In this document: positions 42,088 through 50,621 of the stretch, one piece after another
How positions within the stretch are numbered: the first letter of the stretch is position 1
Layout of the letters: each line of letters opens with the position of its first letter
Virus record (IMG/VR): IMGVR_UViG_3300023440_000005
Span: 1 to 62,436 of that record
Length of the DNA stretch: 62,436 nucleotides
Strand: one strand, 5' to 3'
Source: a virus
Translations under genes and position numbers: made by a program
Notes under the pieces: generated by a model
Database searches by the model: none
The model's input: the letters and a program-made list of their open reading frames with translations, nothing else
What the model was told of the DNA's origin: nothing

Positions 42088-44094
42088 ATGGCATTTATGA
42101 ATATAATACTCTCGGTTGAGTCTAAAAAAGATAAGGTTAAAATAATGGGTTTAAGCATAAGAACCTTAAATAAACGTATAACTAAATATATGAACACTAC
42201 CACATTTAGTAAATATGCTCTCAATATAGACGCCAAGAGACCGGGTAGAAGTTGTACATTTAGCGACTATTGGTTACCTGATCTACTTTCAATTCTTCAA
42301 GGTATGACAAAAGTGGAAACTAACTTACAATATAGTAATTTTCTTAAAAAATTAACTAGGTTACTTATAGAAAATTCATGGTTATCCACTGCTAGACACC
42401 ATCCATCTAAAAACCTAGATTTTAAGGCCCTTAGATTCCTTAATTACAAACCACTAGTACATCAACAGGAGTTTTTAGACGATTATAATGATACGGTAGC
42501 AGCTTTTAAATTAAGGGGTAAGCTATTAGCAGCTGCTCCAGGGACTGGTAAGACTGCAACTGCCATCATGCTAGGCGAGCTTTTACATGCCGATAGAATC
42601 ATCATCATCTCACCTTTACCAGCAATGGGTAGGGTTTGGGAAAATCATATTCATGATGTATATAAAAATACTCCTACATATTGGCTATCAACATCTAAAG
42701 TACCTTATGGTAAACAGCGTATAGCAGTTTATCATTATGAGGCATTAAAACAAGCTATTAATGACATATCTTCATTACGTAGTGATAAAATGTTACTAAT
42801 ATTAGATGAATCACATAACTTTAATAACCATAAATCACTAAGATCCCAGTTACTTATAGAGCTAATTAATAGATTGAATATCCCTGATGTGGTATTTGCA
42901 TCCGGAACTCCTATAAAAGCATTAGGGTCTGAGATGATCGTGTTATTACAAGCGATAGATCCATTATTTAAAGAAAGTGAAGTGAAAGCTTTTAATAAAA
43001 TATTCGGCCAATCTGCTAGACTCCAATCCATAGAATTATTAAAAGTCAGATTGGGTAAACTATCCTTTAAAGTAGAGAAGACTGCTATAAAGTTAGATGC
43101 TCCTAACCTTATCGAGACTGTGGTAAAGTCAGCTAATAGTAAAGAATATACTTTAGAAGTGGTTAGTGCTAAAATGAAGGAGTATGTAGAGGAAAGAACC
43201 AAATATTATAAGTCTAGATCTAGAGAAGATACTGAAGGGTTCTGGAGACTTATTGATATGTTCAAAAAAAATAATCCCGCAGAAGCTAGCAATTTAGATT
43301 TGTACTTAACAAATCTAAATACTGTTATATCTAGAAATGGTAATATGCTACATGAGATAGTAGAGATAGTATCTGCTACTAATACCTATGAGAAAGTGAT
43401 AGCTTCTAGTTTTAACACAAAGGATAGAGATTCATTTAGACATCTTAAAACCTTGGTTAAATACCCATCCCTTAAAGTTCAAGGAGAGGCTCTAGGTAGA
43501 ATATTAAGTAAAGAACGTATAGCTGCATTTAAAGAGATAGCCCTTAATTTAGATCTATCGGAGATTATTGAGACCTCTGAGAAGAAGACTGTTATTTTCA
43601 GCACTAATATAGAGGTATGTGAAGTAGTTTATGATAGACTCAAAGAGTACAACCCTTCTAGGGTATATGGCAACTTTACTAAAAATCTTAATAGTGAAGT
43701 CAAGGAGTTCGTAACCGGTAATACGAACCCTATGATAGCCACCTACGCTTCGTTAAGTACCGCAGTCCCCCTTATATCAGCTAATACCGTTATTCTGCTT
43801 AACCCCCCTTTTAGAGCCTATATACAGGATCAAGCAATATCCAGGGTACATAGATTAGGAGCTGATACATCTATATATGTTTATGAGTGTAGGCTAGATA
43901 CTGGTGAAGAACCCAACTTAACTACTAGGGGTATTGACATATTGAAGTGGTCTGAAGAACAAGTATTTAAAATAATGGAACTACCATCAATATACACCCC
44001 AATATCCCCAGATGGTAAATTAGCTACTGAGCAATATGACATTACCATAGATACTGAAATAAAAACAACTGGTAACATTTTAACCACTTGGTGA
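42088..44094 (+). CDS. SNF2/RAD54-type helicase
   Basis: 668-aa superfamily II translocase. Walker A is APGTGKTA near residue 150, with a DESH box (LLILDESHNF) near residue 240 and FASGTPI (motif III) near residue 270. The C-terminal RecA domain has VIFSTNIEVCE near residue 510 and motif VI QAISRVHRLGA near residue 582, the SNF2-family pattern (QARxRxHRIGQ). It follows the sheath and tube genes, as in related jumbo phages. It may help DNA remodelling, repair or packaging. Confidence 0.88.
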   Translation: MAFMNIILSVESKKDKVKIMGLSIRTLNKRITKYMNTTTFSKYALNIDAKRPGRSCTFSDYWLPDLLSILQGMTKVETNLQYSNFLKKLTRLLIENSWLSTARHHPSKNLDFKALRFLNYKPLVHQQEFLDDYNDTVAAFKLRGKLLAAAPGTGKTATAIMLGELLHADRIIIISPLPAMGRVWENHIHDVYKNTPTYWLSTSKVPYGKQRIAVYHYEALKQAINDISSLRSDKMLLILDESHNFNNHKSLRSQLLIELINRLNIPDVVFASGTPIKALGSEMIVLLQAIDPLFKESEVKAFNKIFGQSARLQSIELLKVRLGKLSFKVEKTAIKLDAPNLIETVVKSANSKEYTLEVVSAKMKEYVEERTKYYKSRSREDTEGFWRLIDMFKKNNPAEASNLDLYLTNLNTVISRNGNMLHEIVEIVSATNTYEKVIASSFNTKDRDSFRHLKTLVKYPSLKVQGEALGRILSKERIAAFKEIALNLDLSEIIETSEKKTVIFSTNIEVCEVVYDRLKEYNPSRVYGNFTKNLNSEVKEFVTGNTNPMIATYASLSTAVPLISANTVILLNPPFRAYIQDQAISRVHRLGADTSIYVYECRLDTGEEPNLTTRGIDILKWSEEQVFKIMELPSIYTPISPDGKLATEQYDITIDTEIKTTGNILTTW

Positions 44095-44097
44095 AAA

Positions 44098-44223
44098 ATG
44101 CTAGAGTTCATACCGCTACAGACTTGGTATATCTATATCAGTATAGGTTTAGAACATACGCGATCTTTATTTAAAGCTACGATTAGCCAGAGATCCTTGA
44201 CTATGGTAATAATCACCCTATAG
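44098..44223 (+). CDS. Possible 41-aa protein after the SNF2 helicase
   Basis: A short frame starts 4 nt after the helicase stop, with GGTGA as a weak ribosome site inside that stop. The product is mixed hydrophobic/basic (LEFIPLQTWYIYISIGLEH...). It ends about 30 nt before the terminator hairpin, so it fits in the transcript. No family recognised; could be chance. Confidence 0.35.
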   Translation: MLEFIPLQTWYIYISIGLEHTRSLFKATISQRSLTMVIITL

Positions 44224-44250
44224 TAAAAAAAATAAAAAAAGATGATTAGC

Positions 44251-44288
44251 TAGAACCTACTTAGACCTTAGTGTCTAAGTAGGTTCTA
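44251..44288. terminator. Bidirectional terminator between convergent genes
   Basis: A 16-bp stem (TAGAACCTACTTAGAC) with a 6-nt loop. A-rich sequence on the left gives a T-tract on the minus strand, so it is strongest for the minus-strand 141-aa gene. Confidence 0.8.
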
Positions 44289-44298
44289 TATGGTAATC

Positions 44299-44724
44299 CT
44301 AAGCGTATTTATTATACGATAGTGTAACTAAGCCCAATCCCATAATAAGTATGAACATAGACCTAGGTGTGGTTGACATCTGAATATCAGTCCTAGTAAT
44401 ATAAGTATAATTAGAATTTACTAGTGAAAAGTTTAGTAGATCAGGGCTATTAAAAAGGGGGTCTATAACGTCATTAGCATCTACATCATTAAAAGATATA
44501 GGCGCCAGTGGCATAACTGTAGTTGTACTACTTGCAAGAAATGTCAAATATGCACCAGTGTTATCACTAGACCATATATAGCCAATTACTCTAGTTTCAG
44601 GAGATAGGGGTAGATCAATATAACTATCTCCTGTAAACTTAAAATAATCAGGATTAACCCCTACAATAGCAGCACTAGCATTAAATGATCCTAAAATTAA
44701 GACTAGCATACCTATAACTTTCAT
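44299..44724 (-). CDS. Secreted protein with C-terminal membrane anchor (PEP-CTERM-like)
   Basis: 141-aa exported protein. Residues 1-19 form a signal peptide (MKVIGMLVLILGSFNASAA) with a good AxA-type cleavage site. The middle is a polar, Ser/Thr/Asn-rich domain. The C terminus is STTPRS, then a hydrophobic stretch (MFILIMGLGLVTLSY), then NKYA. This small-motif, helix, short-tail layout resembles PEP-CTERM sorting signals, but the PEP triad is not present and there is no Arg-rich end. It should end up in the inner membrane, facing the periplasm. Candidate roles are superinfection exclusion or envelope modification; both are guesses. Confidence 0.6.
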   Translation of the reverse strand: MKVIGMLVLILGSFNASAAIVGVNPDYFKFTGDSYIDLPLSPETRVIGYIWSSDNTGAYLTFLASSTTTVMPLAPISFNDVDANDVIDPLFNSPDLLNFSLVNSNYTYITRTDIQMSTTPRSMFILIMGLGLVTLSYNKYA

Positions 44725-44819
44725 AATTCATCCTTTGATCTAATATGATCAATTATGGATCTCTTTAAATGATCCAATTACCTATACATAAAGGTGTATA
44801 TAGTTAAAATATTGACACG

Positions 44820-45239
44820 TTATTTTAATTTAGTGTCTACTGCGTGTTGCATATTCTGAGCTGCAGTAACCCATTCAAGGTTGGATGGGTGGTTATTATC
44901 CCGTACCCCATCCTTATGATTTACTTGATGTCTTTTAGTAGGGGGTGCCGAAACCCATTCAATAGCTACTAGAATATGAGCCAGATAACAACATCTGTTA
45001 CCATTAGATAATGTAACCTCTATATTTCTATAGGCCTTTATTTTCTTATCTGACCTATATGGGTAAAAGAAACTACCATCGTCTTTTATTAGTCTCACTT
45101 CACCTTTAGCTGAAGCGTAGAGTGCGGTACCCTTACCATATAATGACTCCTTAATGGGTAACTTATAGCCAGCCATAAGCCTCACTCTAACCTTACGCCA
45201 TGTGATACCCTTTATAACTACCTCTTTACTTATACTCAT
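44820..45239 (-). CDS. Free-standing HNH homing endonuclease
   Basis: 139-aa HNH endonuclease. The catalytic module at residues 98-130 reads RHQVNHKDGVRDNNHPSNLEW (split: HQVNHKDG and NNHPSNLEW), the HNH pattern of phage homing enzymes. The N-terminal half is basic and probably DNA-binding. Its start overlaps the stop of the gene upstream (ATGA). It is not inside an intron. It is a selfish element that copies itself into related genomes and may also act on the group I intron about 10 kb away, though nothing shows this. Confidence 0.88.
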   Translation of the reverse strand: MSISKEVVIKGITWRKVRVRLMAGYKLPIKESLYGKGTALYASAKGEVRLIKDDGSFFYPYRSDKKIKAYRNIEVTLSNGNRCCYLAHILVAIEWVSAPPTKRHQVNHKDGVRDNNHPSNLEWVTAAQNMQHAVDTKLK

Positions 45240-45736
45240 AAATTTAAAGATTGTAATCTTTGTGGGGTGGTCTCACTACCCATAGCTATTACGGTTGCTG
45301 TGAATGGTGTATTATACGTTACATATATATCAGATAAATTACAGTCTTTATATTCACAGTGTTTATACATGATATCATCTTTATCCTTAGAATAGATGAT
45401 TATCGAACCATCCTGCATAAACTTGATTAGGATAGAAAGGGTATTCATGAATGGAATACTTTCCCTTTTTGCCATTAGTCCTGACTCAGCACACTTTTCA
45501 TATCTGGTCACGCTACTACCTGAGAATTCATGAGTGTGAACACCCTTAACATTTAAAGATACAAACCCATCTCCAAACATGTTATACGTGATATCATTCA
45601 CTATAAACTCTAAGGTTTTAATATTATTATCCGGTTTTAAATCCAAGCATACTTTAGCTGTTATACTTGAAGCTCTTTCAATTTCAGAATCGTTTAAGTT
45701 AATGGTGGTAGTTTTGATAGTTGAAAAATTTAACAT
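45236..45736 (-). CDS. Hypothetical 166-aa protein
   Basis: Beta-rich protein of unknown function (FIVNDITYNMFGDGFVSLNVKG near residues 45-66) with a strong AGGAG ribosome site. There are scattered cysteines in its second half (CAESG, CEYKDC) but no clear zinc pattern. It is coupled to the HNH gene. It may be the original host-operon gene next to which the endonuclease landed. Confidence 0.6.
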   Translation of the reverse strand: MLNFSTIKTTTINLNDSEIERASSITAKVCLDLKPDNNIKTLEFIVNDITYNMFGDGFVSLNVKGVHTHEFSGSSVTRYEKCAESGLMAKRESIPFMNTLSILIKFMQDGSIIIYSKDKDDIMYKHCEYKDCNLSDIYVTYNTPFTATVIAMGSETTPQRLQSLNL

Positions 45737-45759
45737 TTTCTGTCTCCTAAATGGTTGGA

Positions 45760-45791
45760 GGATATCTACCAGTATATACTGGTAGATATCC
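45760..45791. terminator. Perfect palindrome between genes
   Basis: A 32-nt perfect inverted repeat (arm GGATATCTACCAGTAT) sits between the 153-aa and 166-aa genes. No T-tract. Confidence 0.6.
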
Positions 45792-45810
45792 TTACTTACT
45801 TATAATACAA

Positions 45811-46272
45811 TTAAGCCAAGGCATCGGACGCTAACTCGTTAATGAAAGCCCTAGCTGCCTTTAACTGACCGCTGTTCTTACCAGCTTTAACACAGTAGTT
45901 TACATTAGTACACCCCTTTTTGACAATATCATCACCTCCTTGAAGATGATCTTTATAGGTCTTTTGACGATCTGTAATAACATTAATCTTATTCCCCCCA
46001 GACATTTCAACGGTACTAATAACCCGTTCTAGATCAGATTCAGACTCCATTGTTTCAATAGCTAATTCACCTGATGCTAGCGTTGCGGCAGCAACAAATT
46101 GTGAGTTGTGATTGTTGATGGTGTTAACTACATCAATAGTGATATTCTCAGGTAAGGTTGCCTCATATACCCCACCCTTATCTTTTTCGCTAGTTGTACC
46201 ACTTTTAGCATCTACCACTAAAGCATCTTTTATTTTACTTGCTAATTTCTTTGTTTCATCAGATAAAGCCAT
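45811..46272 (-). CDS. Conserved small protein with its own early-type promoter
   Basis: 153-aa soluble protein of unknown function, Ala/Lys/Asp-rich, with helices at both ends (SDETKKLASKIKDAL; LKAARAFINELASDALA) and a central beta-like part. It is the only gene between a box-plus-hairpin promoter and a palindromic terminator, so it is probably expressed strongly and early. AAGGAT ribosome site. Nothing ties it to a known family. Confidence 0.65.
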   Translation of the reverse strand: MALSDETKKLASKIKDALVVDAKSGTTSEKDKGGVYEATLPENITIDVVNTINNHNSQFVAAATLASGELAIETMESESDLERVISTVEMSGGNKINVITDRQKTYKDHLQGGDDIVKKGCTNVNYCVKAGKNSGQLKAARAFINELASDALA

Positions 46273-46417
46273 TGTTATATCCTTGCTACCAATGTAGCAT
46301 TTGGTTTATAGAAAGCGATGCTGCCATCTATTATATATTTAAAATGATCGAAGGGTTAGTCGCCTAACCATATAATACGTACATTAATTTTTTTATATTA
46401 CGTAGTTATGATACATA

Positions 46418-46458
46418 TTGATAATTCTAGCATCATCAAGTATAGTATATATAACTAT
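46418..46458 (-). promoter_or_regulatory. Putative early promoter plus 5' stem-loop for the 153-aa gene
   Basis: The minus strand reads AGTTATATATACTATACTTGAT and then an ATCAA closing arm, the same design as the chmA promoter. The leader to the ATG is long, about 145 nt. Confidence 0.6.
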
Positions 46459-46468
46459 TTATAGATGA

Positions 46469-46499
46469 TCACCTGATGACTTAAGTATGATCAGGTGAT
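46469..46499 (-). terminator. Hairpin after the 120-aa gene
   Basis: A 10-bp stem (ATCACCTGAT/ATCAGGTGAT) with a roughly 11-nt loop lies between the 120-aa gene stop and the promoter of the 153-aa gene. Probable end of the structural operon. Confidence 0.5.
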
Positions 46500-46518
46500 A
46501 TGTAAACAGTTATACTAG

Positions 46519-46881
46519 CTATATATTATTATAATTTCCGAATGATGAATCCTCTATTTTCTTACAAGATCTTTTAAATGATGACGGTTCTGGGATATTG
46601 GAGCTGGTAGCTAACCACCTATGTATGGTTGGATATTTAAAATTTACGGTGAGTCGTAATTCTGTGGATTCTTCTGGTTTCAATGATATCAACCTCCCAT
46701 CCACCAGTCTCCAAACCATATATCTAGTAGTACCACCCACCCACTTGGTAACCATTAGGTAGTCACCTTCGGTAAGGTTCTCTTGTTCACCATTCGATAC
46801 CGGTCTTAAATAGTACGAAGAATCAAAACTTATTTGTTTATATCCACAGTCATTGATTGTACTTTTATATATTTTAATCAT
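46519..46881 (-). CDS. Hypothetical 120-aa protein after the prohead protease
   Basis: Basic to neutral protein, beta-rich in the first two thirds (GDYLMVTKWVGGTTRYMVWRL near residue 39), with a polar C terminus. It starts 1 nt after the protease stop, so it is co-translated with it. Function unknown; may be a virion part. Confidence 0.6.
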   Translation of the reverse strand: MIKIYKSTINDCGYKQISFDSSYYLRPVSNGEQENLTEGDYLMVTKWVGGTTRYMVWRLVDGRLISLKPEESTELRLTVNFKYPTIHRWLATSSNIPEPSSFKRSCKKIEDSSFGNYNNI

Positions 46882-46882
46882 T

Positions 46883-47623
46883 TCACCATTCTTTAAATGC
46901 TGGTTTTACACATACCGGATGCATTACTTTAAAAGTTTCATTAATATTAGATTTAGTGTCTTCAGTAGCTATAATACTAGTAGCATTCTTAATTCTATCT
47001 ATAATGCTACTAGTTATTAAAAGTGATTCTGATTCTAGTGATGGTGAATCATACTTATTTGCTACTGCTATACCTGGAGCTTCTACATAGTCAAACGTTA
47101 TGATGGTTCTTAATACCCGTATGGTTTTACCACCTTGAAAATAGTCATCAGTTAACCCTCTAACCGAGAAAGCTACATTCTCATCTGGATTATTTAGAGC
47201 TTTCTCTAAATGTTTACCTCTAGGACCACATGGTTTAAACTTACCCATAATAGCTACAAAGTTAGGGTTATCCACACTAGGAGTATTAACCCCATACTTC
47301 TCATCTAGCCAAATTTCCTTAAAGTGGGCTGCAGTGTTAGTCTCTTCTATCTGGTGTACCCTATTGACATAATCCTCCATACTCATACCAGAGAGTTTCT
47401 TAGGATGTCCTAACTCAGCTTTAAGGTACCCTCCCTTCAACCGATTCATTAACATAGATGACGATTCAAATAGATCTTTAGCTCCCTGTAAAGTATAATA
47501 TTCACCCATAGAGTTGAATGTATTTAATCCACCTATAAGCATAGTATAGTAACCGCTTTCATCTGGTTTTACCACACCCACCTTATTTTTACCAACAAGT
47601 TTAGTTACTGTAAACTTAACCAT
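46883..47623 (-). CDS. Prohead maturation protease
   Basis: 246-aa serine protease of the herpesvirus/T4 gp21 type, equivalent to phiKZ gp175. The catalytic His lies in KAELGHP near residue 73 and the Ser in VAFSVRG near residue 151, the expected spacing. It cleaves capsid, scaffold and inner-body proteins after small-x-Glu motifs during head maturation. Gene order (protease, unknown, unknown, vRNAP beta) matches phiKZ gp175-178. The C-terminal 45 residues extend beyond the protease core and may be self-processed (SLESES). Confidence 0.87.
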   Translation of the reverse strand: MVKFTVTKLVGKNKVGVVKPDESGYYTMLIGGLNTFNSMGEYYTLQGAKDLFESSSMLMNRLKGGYLKAELGHPKKLSGMSMEDYVNRVHQIEETNTAAHFKEIWLDEKYGVNTPSVDNPNFVAIMGKFKPCGPRGKHLEKALNNPDENVAFSVRGLTDDYFQGGKTIRVLRTIITFDYVEAPGIAVANKYDSPSLESESLLITSSIIDRIKNATSIIATEDTKSNINETFKVMHPVCVKPAFKEW

Positions 47624-47624
47624 T

Positions 47625-48338
47625 TTAGCTCCTAACTATACGCTCAATATCACTAGATGATTCACTTGGCGATACTATAGCGCTAGTGATACCATCGGAG
47701 AAATAGGCCCCTGATAGTTTATTAAGTGTACTTTTAACACTATATAAAACTGACATTAGGGGTACAAATGCTACATTCTTATTATCTATATAACTATAAG
47801 ATTTAATTACAGTTCTTAAATATTTAGACTTATCAATAGTAGAACGACCTATGATAGATGCTATAAACTCTATGGTTTCTTGACTATCCCCAACATTGGA
47901 ATTGGCATATTCTTTAGCCGTATCAAAAAGTTTACATACATCAGTATAATTCATATACCAGGGAACCTTACCTTGAAATATGAATTCCTTAAACATGGGG
48001 TAAATAACCTCATCACTCTTTACTATGTTGAGGTTATTTATAATACTATCACCCTCATCAAAATAAAACTCGTAATAACCAACGTCATTAATAGTTGTTG
48101 TTATAGTCTTATATGGATCCAATTCAACTATACCAGCTACTATCATGGTAGCATACGATCCGTCGTCTAGGATTATGGCTAAACACCCTAATGTTGACGT
48201 ATTCACACCAATCTGACCCAATTCTATTTGTGTAAAACGTTCAGGTATTTGCACTTTACAATGAGCTAAAGCTATAAGGGAGTCTCCATCTTCCTTGATG
48301 GATTCCTTAACTTTAGCGGGGTCTCTTTTTAAGACCAT
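47625..48338 (-). CDS. Conserved hypothetical protein (phiKZ gp176 position)
   Basis: 237-aa protein of unknown function, beta-rich at the N terminus, ending in a serine-rich tail (SPSESSSDIERIVRS). It is separated from the protease by 1 nt and overlaps the upstream gene by 10 nt. Position between protease and vRNAP beta implies a structural or assembly role, as for the phiKZ equivalent. Confidence 0.6.
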   Translation of the reverse strand: MVLKRDPAKVKESIKEDGDSLIALAHCKVQIPERFTQIELGQIGVNTSTLGCLAIILDDGSYATMIVAGIVELDPYKTITTTINDVGYYEFYFDEGDSIINNLNIVKSDEVIYPMFKEFIFQGKVPWYMNYTDVCKLFDTAKEYANSNVGDSQETIEFIASIIGRSTIDKSKYLRTVIKSYSYIDNKNVAFVPLMSVLYSVKSTLNKLSGAYFSDGITSAIVSPSESSSDIERIVRS

Positions 48339-49777
48339 TCTGTTATATTAACCTGGTCCATAGCAAAATCAGTAACATAGTTAATAGCTGCTAATAATGC
48401 AGCCTGTCTTACATCGATATTATTAGCTTGTTTAGTAGCATTTTCAATATCCTCTAAGATGTGATATGCCGATGTGAAATAAAATCTATCTTTAGCTACT
48501 ATGTGTAATGCTAGGTTATTGACGTTATCTAGATCCTTATGTTTAATACCATCTATTCTTTTAGCTATCCGTTCTCTAATATTCTGTAAATATTTAGGGT
48601 TAGATTCTATATAACCCTTTTCTAAGTCAGTTAAGTCAGAAAGCATTTGATTATGTTTTCCCTGAATAAAATCCTTAAAACCAGCAAAGACATTATTCTC
48701 AGCAGTAGTTTTATAGAACATTAAGAAACTAGACCACGCCTTCTTATATACATCACTCTTAGCATCTATAGCTGGTATGGAGGTATCTTTAGAATCAGCA
48801 GATATTAATAAGCCTAATAACACTTCAGGACTACCTCCTGATTGTAACCACTTATCGTATAACTCACCATTAACATCAATAGATCTAGTAGCATATTGTT
48901 TACGCAATACTAGCTGCTGTGTCTTAGTTAACAAGGCTACACTCTTAAGACATAGAAATAAAAGAGTACCACCATAATCTCGCATGTCAGTGATAACTTT
49001 ATTATAAATACTGAGAGACACATCCCAATTCTCATTATCTACATCGGTTAAGAGTTTTCTAGATATAAGATAGATAATAGTAGCATAATTAAGTCTGTCA
49101 AAGACCACCATTTCAGAAATAGCACCAATTGTTAGAGGGTTATTAACATCAGTTATAGTGAATAGTGAATTATAGATGAATTCAATAACCCCTGTACCCA
49201 TTTGACTGGATAATGCAACTATATCCTTATCTATATTACTATCACCTGTCAGTAATAGCAGTAGTATATCATCATACGACTTACTAGATAGTTTAGGAGT
49301 AGTCTCCGGATATAAAAGTGTTTTATTATTATAGTAATCTAACTCATTCAATAGATTAGATTGTACTAAGACCCTAGGGATCTTATGTGGGATGATTTTA
49401 AAACCACTAGCTACATTCATATTAGTCCAATTAGTATGAATGTATTCATTCAACGCATCTCCCATTTCAATGACTAGAGGGGCAACTACATTTTTAGTTG
49501 TTGATATATGGCTTTTAACTAAGTCAGATACTTGATCTACGGTATCACCTAAGACTCTATCATGTAAAGAAATAGAATCGGAAGTTGACATGGTAGATTT
49601 AGCAACTAATATTGGAATATCCTTATCATTCACATCTTGCATAGTTGATAATAGCCCCTTCATGGTAGATGAGAGCGTGGCTACTATAGTATCGTCTATT
49701 GGAACTAGCTCAATATGATTGCTAGTCAAATCATCACTTATAGTTAGTGACTTATTAAAAGTTTTTTCAGATATCAT
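48329..49777 (-). CDS. Conserved hypothetical protein (phiKZ gp177 position)
   Basis: 482-aa mostly helical protein of unknown function. No motif or membrane segment recognised. The TAATG overlap with the 66-aa gene upstream and 10-nt overlap with the next gene put it in the structural operon. Gene order suggests a virion or assembly protein. Confidence 0.65.
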   Translation of the reverse strand: MISEKTFNKSLTISDDLTSNHIELVPIDDTIVATLSSTMKGLLSTMQDVNDKDIPILVAKSTMSTSDSISLHDRVLGDTVDQVSDLVKSHISTTKNVVAPLVIEMGDALNEYIHTNWTNMNVASGFKIIPHKIPRVLVQSNLLNELDYYNNKTLLYPETTPKLSSKSYDDILLLLLTGDSNIDKDIVALSSQMGTGVIEFIYNSLFTITDVNNPLTIGAISEMVVFDRLNYATIIYLISRKLLTDVDNENWDVSLSIYNKVITDMRDYGGTLLFLCLKSVALLTKTQQLVLRKQYATRSIDVNGELYDKWLQSGGSPEVLLGLLISADSKDTSIPAIDAKSDVYKKAWSSFLMFYKTTAENNVFAGFKDFIQGKHNQMLSDLTDLEKGYIESNPKYLQNIRERIAKRIDGIKHKDLDNVNNLALHIVAKDRFYFTSAYHILEDIENATKQANNIDVRQAALLAAINYVTDFAMDQVNITEWS

Positions 49778-49977
49778 TATACAGCTCCTTTATTACTTTG
49801 TTTCGCGATATTCATTTTAATCCGCTGGATAATTAAAGTTTCCACTACATCTTTAGTAAGTTTATTACCACTAATGTTATTGGAAATGTCATTACCAGAT
49901 ATGTTTATAATAACGCTACTAACCAATTCTAAAATATTAGCTATAACGGTAGCGGTGTTAATATTTCTTGTATTCAT
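49777..49977 (-). CDS. Small helical protein
   Basis: 66-aa protein with a hydrophobic N-terminal half (VIANILELVSSVIINI) and a polar C-terminal helix. AGGAT ribosome site; stop overlaps the next start (TAATG). Function unknown. Confidence 0.55.
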   Translation of the reverse strand: MNTRNINTATVIANILELVSSVIINISGNDISNNISGNKLTKDVVETLIIQRIKMNIAKQSNKGAV

Positions 49978-49985
49978 ACTTGATC

Positions 49986-50621
49986 CTATTTATGGGTATT
50001 TAAAAAATCTTTAAAAACTTTATCTAATTTCTTCTTTAAACTATTTAGTGTAGAGTTATTAGTTATGTAAATTACATTAAAGTCGTTATTAGCATAGAAG
50101 GAGCGATATCCTTTATTAAGTGTATCTATACCAGCTATAGCTTTTTTATCTAGGTTATTAAATTCACAATCTCGATTTGTAAGTCTATGACTAATATTAG
50201 AGATATCTGAGTCCAAATGGATAATGATATCTGGACGTATGGGCATGATGCTAGGATTATTTAATATAAGATTAAATATATCCTTGGCATTATCATCATT
50301 TAACAAATTTATATTATACGCATAAAAGCAACCTATATATCTATCTGAGATTACACAATAGTTATCATTTAGGTACCTTACTACTTCAGTATAGTGACTA
50401 GAATGTGCTATGGCAGATACTGAAGCATTTAATGAGAGGGGTAGTTCGTTAGATAGTAACGATTCCCTCAATGTGACTCCTACAGTTCCAGATCCTACAG
50501 CTTTAAGTTTTACAGTGGGTTTATATACACTCATAAGCTGTTGCAAATACCCTACTACAATACTCTTACCAACACCATCAGGACCCTGTACCGCCACCCA
50601 TATTGGGGTTTGAACTTTCAT
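49986..50621 (-). CDS. Thymidylate kinase-like protein
   Basis: 211-aa P-loop kinase with the dTMP kinase pattern: Walker A QGPDGVGKS near residues 12-20, the DR motif in ISDRYIG near residue 92, and LID-like RLTNRDCEF near residue 148. Expected to make dTDP from dTMP, complementing the dCMP deaminase. Overlaps vRNAP beta by 4 nt (ATGA). The typical LID arginines are partly different, so activity is likely rather than certain. Confidence 0.82.
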   Translation of the reverse strand: MKVQTPIWVAVQGPDGVGKSIVVGYLQQLMSVYKPTVKLKAVGSGTVGVTLRESLLSNELPLSLNASVSAIAHSSHYTEVVRYLNDNYCVISDRYIGCFYAYNINLLNDDNAKDIFNLILNNPSIMPIRPDIIIHLDSDISNISHRLTNRDCEFNNLDKKAIAGIDTLNKGYRSFYANNDFNVIYITNNSTLNSLKKKLDKVFKDFLNTHK

